DNA of 64,000 nucleotides, taken from Dimorphilus gyrociliatus (taxonomy: Eukaryota > Annelida > Polychaeta > Dinophilidae). Shown here piece by piece: positions 27,801 through 37,494 of this stretch. The stretch lies in assembly GCA_904063045.1 (NCBI GenBank), contig CAJFCJ010000006.1:1527601-1591600 (forward strand), read 5' to 3'. The notes beneath the pieces were generated by a model. It saw only the letters and a list, made by a program, of their open reading frames with translations. It made no database searches and was not told the origin of the DNA. Every line of letters starts with the position of its first letter. Within the stretch, counting starts at the first letter, position 1. Made by a program: the position numbers and the translations under genes.

Positions 27801-30305
27801 CAACTGATGTCTTATACTGTTACATACCACGCAATGTAATACTATGAATAAATATTATTTCAGGGAAAAATCAAGAAGATAAAAGACTGTAAACTAACCT
27901 GTTCAGCTACAGCTAGAGATTTCTCGAGATCAACCAATTTACGAACTGCTTCCAATTTTTCCTCCATTATTGTTTTTAACGATTCCTTTGTCGTACTTTC
28001 ATACTCTTGCTGTTGTCGATGTAGTTCATCAATTTTAGCTCTTAGTGTTGAATTTTCATCATCTCCATTTGCACTCTCGCTATCGTCCAAGGAGGCGATG
28101 CGTTTTTCCAGTAAAGCTACACGTGACAACAGCCTATCCTCTGTTATGAGAGAACTCCAGCCATTGTCAGCTGACTCAGATATTCGACTGACAAGCCTTT
28201 GGAGGGCAGCCAATTTACTTTCAAGCAAAGCCTCCCTTTGAAGAGCCTCTTGTAGGAACTGATGTAACTGATAAAGTTCCTGAACTTGAATATTACTAGT
28301 TGCTGCAATACTTTTATTGTCGTCACTGTAAAATAAGAAAGATATTTTACAAAAAATATTACAAATATAAAACTAGGAAATTTTTGTAATTTTTTTGTAG
28401 GAATAAATTAGAGTATACAAATAGAAGTAGTTTTATTCTAAAGACTACCCCCCTTTTACTCAAATTATATTAGGGAGTTTGATTATTTTCTTTGCAGGCG
28501 GGGAATTTGTTTATTCGTTTAACGTCAATCTAACCATGATATGTGAGATATATATATTTAACAATTGGATTTAGTTTTTTAAAAAAAGTACTCTTCGTAA
28601 TCAATAACTAAGCCAATAGTGGAAAATTACAAAAGAAGACCATTTAGTTTTCTCAAGTTTCATTTACTTTATTGATATTGAATACACTTTGCAAATAATA
28701 TACAAAGCGAACTAAACCAGAAAGATATTATTGAATGTTATTGTTTCTATTATTTTATATTTTGATTTTTGGCAGCGATCTTTATGATTTTTATAGAATC
28801 ATTGGAGACAGAAATGACTATGAATATTTTATATAGTTACTCAAGGGCTTTTATTAGTCTTTAGAATAAGAAACTACTTTCGGCTTTCAATTTCAAGTTA
28901 ATATAGCAGAAAGGTTATACTTTCTGATTTATTCTCGCAGAAATACCACTGTCAATGAAAATGCTTCTATTTACGACAAATCTATCTTTAATGTTTGATA
29001 AGCCGCATGCAACATGGATTACAATAGTTCGCATTTAAAGTACATTAATCTAATTATGTTAACCTTTGTGACAGAGGTCTTATAACTACTGATTTTTTTT
29101 GCCTATTAGAAACAATCACAGGGAAATTTTTCAATAAAATCTTATTACGATAGATCTAAATGGATTTTTTTTAGTAGGTTAATCTACTACAAATAAAAAT
29201 ACACGATTAAGGCAAACCAGAGCAAACATGAATATGTATGAATAATGCACTAAATCTTGAAATGGTTTTTTTTAGTTTGTATAAAAATATAAAAGTGAGA
29301 AATTTTAAAAGTAAAGAGCTGTAGAATAATATAAAATGTTTGCTTTTTGGGCTGCATTTGTATATATAACCCAAAAAAAAGCTTAGAGAAATCAAAAACT
29401 TTAAATTAATCGTCGCAGCTGAAGCTACGTGACTGATTTTTTAAGTTTTTCTAAAGGGATTATTCAATGTTAACTAGATAATTGAAAGGTTATAAAATAG
29501 AACTATCGAACTTTTATAATAATGCATCATCAGGCGATACTGAAATATTTTTATAAATGGCACGCTGCATATAAAAGATATAACAAAGGTCTTTTAGCAA
29601 AAAGTTCTACAACTCAAAATAAATCTAGCTCTTGCTAAACACTTTTAGCGTTCGATAAGGAGTAATAACTGTTCTAAATTGAGATACTCCAGAAAGGTCA
29701 ATCAGTACTATGTTACCCAAATTTTATATATACTCCTACGCAAATTCATCGTGTAAACAATGGCAAATAGATTCCATAAATACTGACTCGCTAATTTGAT
29801 TGGGACAAAAATCTAGTTCAAATTGATTGAGAATTCTGTTATTCGCACAAGTATCCAAAACTGCCTGAAATATGTTTTTATCTAAAAACAAAATAAAAAC
29901 TTACATAGGCTTTGCTTCGGTTCCATCCGGATGAAATAACTGAACTGAGGCTATAATACAGCTATGAGTCACACGTTTTGAGTTCTCCATAACATCCACT
30001 CCAAACTGTAATATATCTCCAGAGTGTATTTCGTAAGGCAAGCTTTCCTCAGAGCCTTTACTGAGTCTATGACTGTTGACAAAAGTTCCATTGCTGCTCT
30101 TCGTGTCTTGCAAGTAGAATTTATTGTTTTCATACCAAAGCAGAGCATGATTCCTTGACAAGACTTTACAGTCATATATGGCATTGTTCTCTGAGGGACG
30201 AGCTCGTGCAACAGCTCTGCCAATTTTTGTTGGTTCATTTAATGTAATTTGTCTTTCCTGAAAAGGATGACTATTTGGTCTTGAGGTCAAAATCGCAATC
30301 CCCAT
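21788..30305 (-). CDS. SLMAP: SLMAP (sarcolemmal membrane-associated protein), FHA and tail-anchored coiled-coil scaffold
   Basis: Exons: 29905-30305, 27899-28325, 27318-27764, 26946-27258, 26819-26884, 26487-26768, 24962-25087, 24839-24901, 24701-24763, 23547-23683, 23321-23392, then 21980-22063 or 21788-21895. The total is 826 or 834 aa, close to the roughly 828 aa of human SLMAP. The FHA domain fills residues about 5-110, with [26 protein letters not shown] and [11 protein letters not shown] as phosphopeptide-binding loops. Residues about 140-800 are heptad-rich coiled coil. The segment [15 protein letters not shown] and [15 protein letters not shown] resembles vertebrate SLMAP closely. 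FHA-bearing SLMAP docks phosphorylated MST kinases onto the STRIPAK phosphatase and is anchored in ER, nuclear or sarcolemmal membrane by its C-terminus; this role is taken from the family. The gene shares its promoter region with DENND6 and hosts two small ORFs in the intron 25088-26486. Confidence 0.93.
21980..22063 (-). other. SLMAP: SLMAP terminal exon A (tail anchor 1)
   Basis: A phase-0 acceptor (AACGCAG) is followed by 27 codons and TGA. The encoded segment [19 protein letters not shown] continues hydrophobic and then ends VVCQTVSS, a single C-terminal membrane anchor. It joins directly to the phase-0 end of exon 23321-23392. Confidence 0.8.
23092..23105 (-). promoter_or_regulatory. 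CTCF-consensus match in the SLMAP intron
   Basis: On the minus strand the 14 bases read CCACCAGATGGCGG. They satisfy every position of the CTCF core CCASYAGRKGGCRS. Occupancy is not shown by sequence. Confidence 0.45.
25683..25931 (-). CDS. Small Cys-rich ORF nested in SLMAP intron, unrecognised
   Basis: The 82-codon ATG-to-TAA frame lies in the SLMAP intron between exons 26487-26768 and 24962-25087. The N-terminal half is acidic ([13 protein letters not shown]). The C-terminus has a cysteine group ([19 protein letters not shown]) that could bind metal. There is no signal peptide or membrane segment. It could be an independent single-exon gene, a skipped SLMAP exon (unlikely, as it ends in a stop) or chance. 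Its good amino-acid balance and the facing ORF at 26045 favour a gene. Confidence 0.4.
   Translation of the reverse strand: MFGYIVKELRQEWNDLEMNFNNFNFGTDYYSVEDKTITDLYDSSHNVLEETSYNCDEKLYCGAHGFESCCSCCTYIKRGLTA
26045..26302 (+). CDS. Small ORF with one membrane segment, nested and antisense in SLMAP intron
   Basis: An ATG-to-TAA frame of 85 codons. A basic start ([14 protein letters not shown]) leads into a hydrophobic stretch ([13 protein letters not shown]). An aromatic-rich part ([17 protein letters not shown]) and a polar C-terminus follow. It diverges from the ORF starting at 25931 across 113 bp that is GC-richer than its surroundings, as in a shared promoter. The basic-plus-hydrophobic start would suit a small mitochondrial or ER membrane protein, but I do not recognise the family. 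Confidence 0.4.
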   Translation: MTRILKHRILLVKGIILFLTHSIFYSSAKPFQYVFKKFNWVYYSLFPGLIKYFRPNLLEINNWLQLESQIPNKLVWDLSRYLMTA

Positions 30306-30587
30306 TTCTTAGTAATTGTTTATTTTTTGATAATCCTGTTATTTTTATAAATTAAGATAAGTTCACAAAACGACTGTTAACTGTATTTCCTCGCTCTATT
30401 CTAAAAACAACCGTCTCCTTTATCCGCCATTTTAACGCGCTGTCACGTGATCATTTTTTCGTATAATAAATTCATGGGTTGAATGTCCAAACGCAGTTAT
30501 TTAGTTTTCTCATTTTATTCATACATTTTTGAATAAGATTTTTGAAAGATTATTCTTGCGAAAATGGACAAAAAAAGATAAACAAAT
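30306..30587. promoter_or_regulatory. Bidirectional promoter between SLMAP and DENND6
   Basis: The 282 bp between the two start codons hold CCGCCATTTT (30424-30433, YY1-like) and the palindrome TCACGTGA (30443-30450, an E-box). The DENND6 start itself lies in ATATGGCGAC, a further YY1 or TISU-like context, which is typical of short-leader housekeeping genes. Confidence 0.55.
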
Positions 30588-33500
30588 ATGGCGACTAGCG
30601 GGTTAAACGAGATTCGAACAAACGAGAATATCTCCATGGATAAAAGCAATTCGAGTGTTTCTTCCACAATATTACCATGGGATAGGTTTTCGAACTGGGT
30701 CTACTGTGTTTGCTCGGTAACATTTGACCTAGAATTGGGACAGGCAATGGAGGTAATAGCGTTGATATGATTAAAGTTCTTTTTTGAAACAGCCATTTAA
30801 TTAAGAATCTGGCATCTCTTAATGAGAATATGCTAACTTGGACTTAAATTACATTTAGCATAAGATCATAAGTGTAACATAAGTCAAAGTAATATAGAAT
30901 ATATTTTGCTTACGTGTGACCCCTTTTAAAAACGTGTTGGTATAATGATTTCTTGAAGAACAACGAGTTTTTATACAGACTTCCATTAGGTTTTATTAGT
31001 TTAACAAATAAATTTATAAGAAGTAATACACAATTATGAATTTTTTTTATTTTACAAAACAATCGTTTAGTTTAAAAATTAATGAACCATATGATTGATA
31101 AGAGATTCTTGATGATTTTCAGTATTTACCAATGATATTGTTTTTTTAAGTAGTATGTAATCAATGTAAGTTATTTAGGCAATTCAACAAATTAAAGAAC
31201 AATAAAAAAATTTTTAGTTCTATAACTAATCAAATATTTTACACAGATGATTTATCCTGCACATGTAAAATTGACGGAACGCGAGGTAAGTTTATAAAGA
31301 TATTACTATTTTTTATGTAATTCTAGTATTAACGAATATAATAGCTTTGAAATTATTTGTAGAAACTTAATATTTGCTATTTGTCTTTTCCTGATTCGAA
31401 TTCGGGTTGTATGGGAGATACTCAATTCCATTTTCGAATTCGACAATGCCCTGGAAAAAAAAGCCATTTTCCCGCTCAATTCAATTATAATAAGGACTGC
31501 CCTGCAAGTTTACAAGTACGTAAAAAAAGCTAATTTATTACATAATATTTTGATTAAACTCACTCTGTTTTATAACTTTTGATAACAATTGATTAATAGA
31601 TTTGATAACTTCTAGGTATTATTACTTTTATAACTCTATCATAAAAAGTAGTTCATTTGTGCCCTTTATTTGTTTTTTACCAAAATAGAATAATTATCAA
31701 TTTTATTTATATTTATAATAACCTTAGTTAAATAGAATAAGTGTCTCTTTGCATATTTGAAAATTCTCTTTTCTTCAATTTAAAAATACGGAATCATTAT
31801 TCTAATAGATGTAATATAAAATTGAAGAAAATTCAAATGAAGAAAAATAAGCTGATGATCGATACAATGAATATAATTTATAAATAGTATTTTTTTACTA
31901 AACAACGTTTTCTATATACTGTAGAATCCTTATTTAATTTTGCAATCTTTAATTATTTAATTATTCCAAATAATAGAACAAGATATATTTGAAGGTCTAT
32001 ATAAACAATATTCTATATTATTTCCATTTTATCCTATAGGCTTTTTCAATACATTATAATAATTAAATAAAATCGTTTAATTAAGTATAAATGTTACTTT
32101 AGATCACTTACAGAAGAGCTATTCATATCCATTGAAAATTTATATCTTATCAACAGTAATATTAAAAATGTTAACATTTGAATGATGGTTTTGAACTTCT
32201 TTAAGTATAAATTTCATATGTAAGCATTCTTAACGCCTTCCTATTTCATTACTTTAATATTAAGTATATGACTGTCTTTCTTAATGATTTTCATGTGTAT
32301 TTGTTTCTTCTTAAAATATTAAAATAAATTATTGTAAAAATTAACTAATAAAACTTTCTCTTTCTGCCCATTTTTTATAGAGTGATGCGGGCTATTGGTT
32401 CGGTTTCGTTTACTTTCGCCAAACAAGAGATCCTTCTCAAAAAAGAGGATATTTTCAGAAATCTGTTGTTCTTATTACTCGTTTACCTTTTACACAATTC
32501 TTTTCGCATGTGCTCTCAATAGTAGCTAACGAATTTTTTGAGAATGGAGAATTAAGTCTTGAAGCCGGTTAGTATATTATAAAGCAACCATGCCAATGAA
32601 TATTAAAGTTAATTTTTGATCATGAATAACTAGCTTGCCATGATATTGACCAATGGCCTGAACCTATCCCAGGACAAAATGTACAATTACCACTTGTCGG
32701 TTCTGTCCTACAAGTTTGTATACCTAGTCGATTGGATCAAATGATAATATCTCCCTTAAAAATAGGCGATTCTGTAAGTAAATCACGATTAATCGAGATA
32801 CAAAATAATTTTCAACTCATTAACTATAGAATCATTCATTGGGACAAGAAATTTATCCTTCAATTCACGAAATCGACATATTCTCACCACTTCAAACTGT
32901 TCTTAACAATGTACAACTATTGTGGGAACTTGTTTTAACTGCAGAGCCAGTTGTTGCAATGGCTTCTTCCCCTAGTTTTTGCGCTAATGCAGTTCAATCC
33001 CTAGTCAGGTTAGTAGTCAGAAAGTTTGAAATAAGATGTGCCTAATCATTTTCTATTATTGATTTCCACAGTATGATTTGGCCACTAAAATATTGTTCGG
33101 ACTATAGACCTTATTTTACCATTCACGATTCTGAGTTTAAGGAATATACAACCAAAACTCGACTTCCGTTAGTATTATAATTAAATTTCTCTCACTTGAA
33201 ATTAAAATTGTTAAATTGTGCTAAAACAGTCCATCAGTTATTTTAGGAGTTACTAATCCATTTTTCTCTAAAACTCTTCAACACTGGCCTCACATTATTC
33301 GTATAGACGATAATCTAGGAAGTAAGCTTTTAATCATTAAATTACGTGTTTTAATACCAAAGTATTTCCCTAAATGATTCGTTTTCATTATTTACACAGC
33401 GAGTGAGAAGTCTCTATCAAAAATGAAGAAAGCTTTCAATCCTAAAGCCTTAGATACCAAACCAGGAGTCTATACAGAATACAAACCGTTCCTTCAGAAA

Positions 33501-34097
33501 GATAAACAAATTCTTAAGAGATTCGTTAAGGGAGTGGAAACCAAGAGGCCTTTAGAAGTTCAGAATACAATTTTAAAACGTTATCTTATGGAGCTAACCC
33601 AAAGTTTTATGATACCTTTGGAACGATATGCAGCTAGTTTAATGCCTTTCCTAAAAAACATATCACCATTTAAGAGTGTGCCTACTCTAAAACCATTTGT
33701 CTTAAGTGACATGCTAGCTAGTGTGGAACGATCAGGTCCTCAACTAACGTGCGGAGTCAAAGGCGATTGGTTGGGTCTTTATAAAAAGTTTGTGCGAACT
33801 ATTAACTTCGAGGGGTGGTGGAGATATAGGCAAACCGAAATGAATAGAAAATTGCAAGCTCTACACTTTGAAGCCTTAGCAGATGCTGATTTAATATTAT
33901 GGATAAGAAATAAGCCGGAAGTAGAAGTTGTGGATATTATTTTAAGACTTAGGGACAAGCTTAGTTTGGCTCGACGAAAAATAATACCTGTCTCTGAAAA
34001 TTCAATAAGAAAAGTTAATATTCAACTGGAGTCAATTATAAACTGCGTTCCAGACGATTTAAAATCCGTTTTAATGAGTAATAACCGCCAAAGATGA
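30588..34097 (+). CDS. DENND6: DENND6 (DENN-domain Rab guanine-nucleotide exchange factor, FAM116 family)
   Basis: Nine exons: 30588-30752, 31247-31285, 31363-31515, 32381-32567, 32634-32773, 32830-33008, 33072-33167, 33230-33321 and 33400-34097. All are in frame, giving 582 aa; human DENND6A is 608. Family hallmarks are the N-terminal segment [19 protein letters not shown] followed by LELGQAME, then [19 protein letters not shown] across two exon junctions. Later come [18 protein letters not shown] and [18 protein letters not shown]. The long last exon covers the C-terminal DENN region. Vertebrate DENND6A activates Rab14 in endocytic recycling; that role is inferred for this protein. There is no signal peptide or membrane segment. 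It diverges from SLMAP. Confidence 0.93.
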
Positions 34098-34759
34098 CGG
34101 CTATATATTATTTTAGAATTTATCAAGAAAGCAAAAAGAAAGTTAACTTTGTTTAAAAAAGATATTGCTTAATTCGAATATTTTGCCATATTTGGAATTG
34201 AAACGAAAAAGAACTACTAGGGAAATTTACGCATGTCAAAGTTCTCTATGACGAGAAATTTTTTTGTTGTTGTCATTGTAAAGTGAAACAATATATAGAA
34301 AAGAGCTCTCTCTCCTTGTTCTATACAAAAACCAAAAAAAAGTAAACAGAAATGCAAAGAAGAAAAAAAAAGAAGAATAATCTTTTAGTTAGATATAGCA
34401 AATACTTTTTTTTCTAAAAAAAAATCAGTATTATTTCAACGCTTTTGCGGGGTATTTTAAAGGTAATTTGCTTTTTATCGATTAATTATAGTTCATAGCC
34501 TTTATTTAATCTTAGTAATTTATACAAAAAAAAACATGAAATATGGAACATTTAATCTCTTTTATAATTATAGAAATGGCAATTAGATTATAAGGCGAAA
34601 TGGAAGAAAGAGTTTGCATATATATCTATATATAAATCTTTTAAAAAATGAATTTATCAAATATTGTGAATCTATGAAGTGTCCTTATCGGAATGTGTAT
34701 ATATTTAAGTGTGAAAAAGTTATATTATCTTGTGTTAAGATACTTTATATCTGATATTT
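34098..34759. other. Convergent spacer, DENND6 and tetraspanin 3' ends
   Basis: This AT-rich stretch has no ORF worth reporting. It must hold the two 3' UTRs. Confidence 0.6.
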
Positions 34760-35892
34760 TTACTTTACATGGATGAAAGAGTGTAACAAACGAAGAGAAA
34801 TCAGAATAGACAAGATTTGTCCTGCAGAATTTGTTGTTGCGCATCCTAAAGCATAACTAATAAACTTGAGCAAATAATCTTCTATACTAACCCGACAGTC
34901 TTTGCCAGTGTTACTAGTAAGCACATTTGCATTGGTTAAGCAGTTGTCCAATGTCTTTCCGTTGATTGAAAAATCATTTAAACTCAATTTAATTGGGTAT
35001 TGATGATTCGATATTATTTCGCAACACGCCACTGGTATCTTCTATATTTTATCATGAAATTAAGTTTTAGTTGATATATTTTATTTAATATAAACTATCA
35101 ATATGTAATCATACCGTGGATAAGGAGCTTCCGTCAGATTTAACGTAATGAAATACTCGCGAAAAAATTTCGAAACCTTGATTATCTTTATCGTTAACTA
35201 TTCCGCAGCATTTGAACTAGAATTTTCGTTTACAATTTAGATCGAAAAGTTATCTTTGACTGTCTCAAAAAAACCTTAATCATGGCAGAATCCCATCCCA
35301 AAGAGTATGGATCATTTTTTATCACTATTTTTTCTCGATAATCTATACCTCTGTAAGACATGGCGGCAACATCGGACATGTGTTTGTCAAGATCTTTCAA
35401 TATTTGATTTTGATGCGTAGCCGCAAAGACAATTGCTGTAGATTGTGCAATAAATATAAAATTAGCCAAAACGATATAGATCTCTTTAAGAGCCTTTAAT
35501 TGTGCAACACCAGCGTATAAACCTATAGGGCTAGTTAAGAGGGTTGCAGCAGAACCGCTGATAATCAAATAGTAAGATACTTCTATTAACGTTGTACTAA
35601 GAAAGTCAGCATCTAATAAAGGCGTTTTTATTCTTATGAATAAATTTAATATGGGATCATCTTGTATTTCAGCTATCTTGCTAGCTGACAAAACTATTGA
35701 AATTATTGACAATATCTGTATATTCATAGGATTAATTATTCGGATTATTAATTATTACTATTCTTAAATTACCACATTTAAAATTTGACAATAGATCATA
35801 AACTTATAATCTCTCTTCCGTCCATTTGTAGAAAGCCTACTTGACTCTGCTAAAGTATTATCTAATTCTGTAGCAGTTAATCCATCAATCAT
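34760..35892 (-). CDS. Tetraspanin
   Basis: Four exons (35773-35892, 35275-35715, 35115-35216, 34760-35041) are separated by introns of 57, 58 and 73 bp and total 314 aa. There are four membrane segments: FMIYCQILNVILSIISIVL (split by intron 1), YYLIISGSAATLL, IYIVLANFIFIAQSTAIVF and the C-terminal SYALGCATTNSAGQILSIL. The large extracellular loop carries the defining FKCCG motif, a PVACC motif and two more cysteines (DNC, KDC), six in all. Tetraspanins organise membrane microdomains with integrins and other partners. The N-terminal cytoplasmic tail is longer than usual (about 30 residues). Start 35892 was chosen because it restores the first half of TM1. Confidence 0.88.
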
Positions 35893-36449
35893 TTCATTGA
35901 TGAACTTTAATCATTCTAGAAAAAATAGCCACAATTTTAACATTTAAATATTTATAACGTCACACTTCATGTTTTATTTATTATAGCCTTACATATTCTG
36001 TGAAATTAACTAAGTTTATAAGAAATAAGTGTATTTTAATTTCTTGTTTAATGTTAAACTATCTTTAGAAAAGTAATAGGGGAAAGAATGAAGATACACG
36101 ATATTAAAACTAGTTGCTATATTTAGTCTCAATTTCTGTATTAACAAGAGATTTTTCTCTATACCTTGTCTTGTTATTCTTCTCACCCTATCTCTCTTTT
36201 ACTTTCACTCTTTGTCTAGAGCTTTTAGGATTGATATCATCCCTTTTTTAGAAAATTGATTCTGGAATTCTAAAAAAGCTTAATGGCGCCATCTTGCGAC
36301 TAGTTTCCTAGTTGATTCTATTAAGTTAAATACATCCCATATTATTGTGCACTAATTATGCAGTAAATTGCAATTCATACAATTGTAATTGCTAGTAATC
36401 TGCACAATTTCCCTAACTGGTCAAATACAATTGATCCACAGAAACGATC
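35893..36449. promoter_or_regulatory. Divergent spacer between tetraspanin and acidic-protein gene
   Basis: This 557-bp intergenic stretch between two outward-facing start codons has no ORF. It contains ATGGCGCCATCTT at 36283-36295, whose core is the CTCF-like AGATGGCGC in reverse. Confidence 0.45.
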
Positions 36450-37494
36450 ATGAGCGAAAAGATAACGATAAAATATCAAGATAGTCTTAATGAAGATGAA
36501 AATGAAGTTATTCTAGTCCCTGATATTGCTGATGTTACATTAGTAAATTCAACTGATAATGAGGAATTATGTAACCTAAAAAATAGTGATAGACAAGGTT
36601 CAGACGATAGTTTAGAATTATTTACAAACACTTTAAACGTCTCTCCAGATGAGAATCGCGAAGAAGAAATTATTATTAAAGTTCCTCAACCGTCTGAATA
36701 TAAAAGGCAAGAAAGTTTTAGTTCTACAATAGTAATAGACTTAAATGGTGAACAGCAAAAAGAATCGATAGAAGATAAGGTGACTGCGTCTTTTCTTCTC
36801 ATCTGTGCTGGTATTTAATGCAAAATTTTTATTATTTAAGGATGCTATTGAAGATGAAGCGGATTCCGGCTTCTCACCTTCTAGAATTAGAGATTCTATA
36901 GAATTAACTCAAACCAAAATGACTAATGATGTGATAAATCTTACTGCTCCTGACCTGAATGATAGACCTATTTCCGTATTTACCCAATCTGTTAAGAATT
37001 TTGACAATATAATAAACGAGTTTGAAGATTACGATTCACCGGTAGTTGATACAGAGGAAGTTGTTCATCAGGTTCATTTTAAAGAAAATATGCTTAAATT
37101 GAGTAAGATTGAGGAAGCTGTAGAAGAAGATAATCATAGCATAGATAAACATGTTGAAAATATGAAAAGAAGTATCAAGGAACTAGACGAAGTATTTCAA
37201 ACAACTACCATACAGACAGAGCAAGAGAAAGAGGAAAAAGATGAAAAAAAAGAAACTGTCGAAAAGGAAGAACCATCGGACTATAAAGTCACTTTTAGGC
37301 AAGAATTAAAACATGAAAACGTAATTCTTTCAAGAATTGATGAAAGGCAGGAGACACCGTCAGTTCTCGAAATTAATGATAATATAAAACAAGAAGAACA
37401 TCAGGAAATAAAAATACTTGATGAGAAACAATCGACTACTGAGGATAGGAAAAAGAAGAAAGTTTCCTTTCTTAGAACACTCTGTTGCTTTTGA
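36450..37494 (+). CDS. Acidic, probably disordered protein with basic-cysteine tail, unrecognised
   Basis: Two exons (36450-36779 and 36841-37494) joined across a 61-bp GT-AG intron give 327 aa. The protein is rich in Glu, Asp, Ser and Lys with no signal peptide, membrane segment or folded domain that I recognise. A helical charged part (EEKDEKKETVEKEE) precedes the tail. Two short motifs match the RVxF docking site of protein phosphatase 1: DYKVTFRQ and KKKVSF. The C-terminus RKKKKVSFLRTLCCF combines a basic patch with paired cysteines, which would suit palmitoyl-type membrane attachment. It is not a CaaX box. Function is unknown; the motifs are suggestive only. Confidence 0.7.

Noticed and set aside
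35217-35241. A 17-nt GT-AG intron in the tetraspanin
   Set aside because: Removing 17 nt gives the wrong frame for the CCG motif. A 58-nt intron starting at GTTTTTTTG restores FKCCG exactly.
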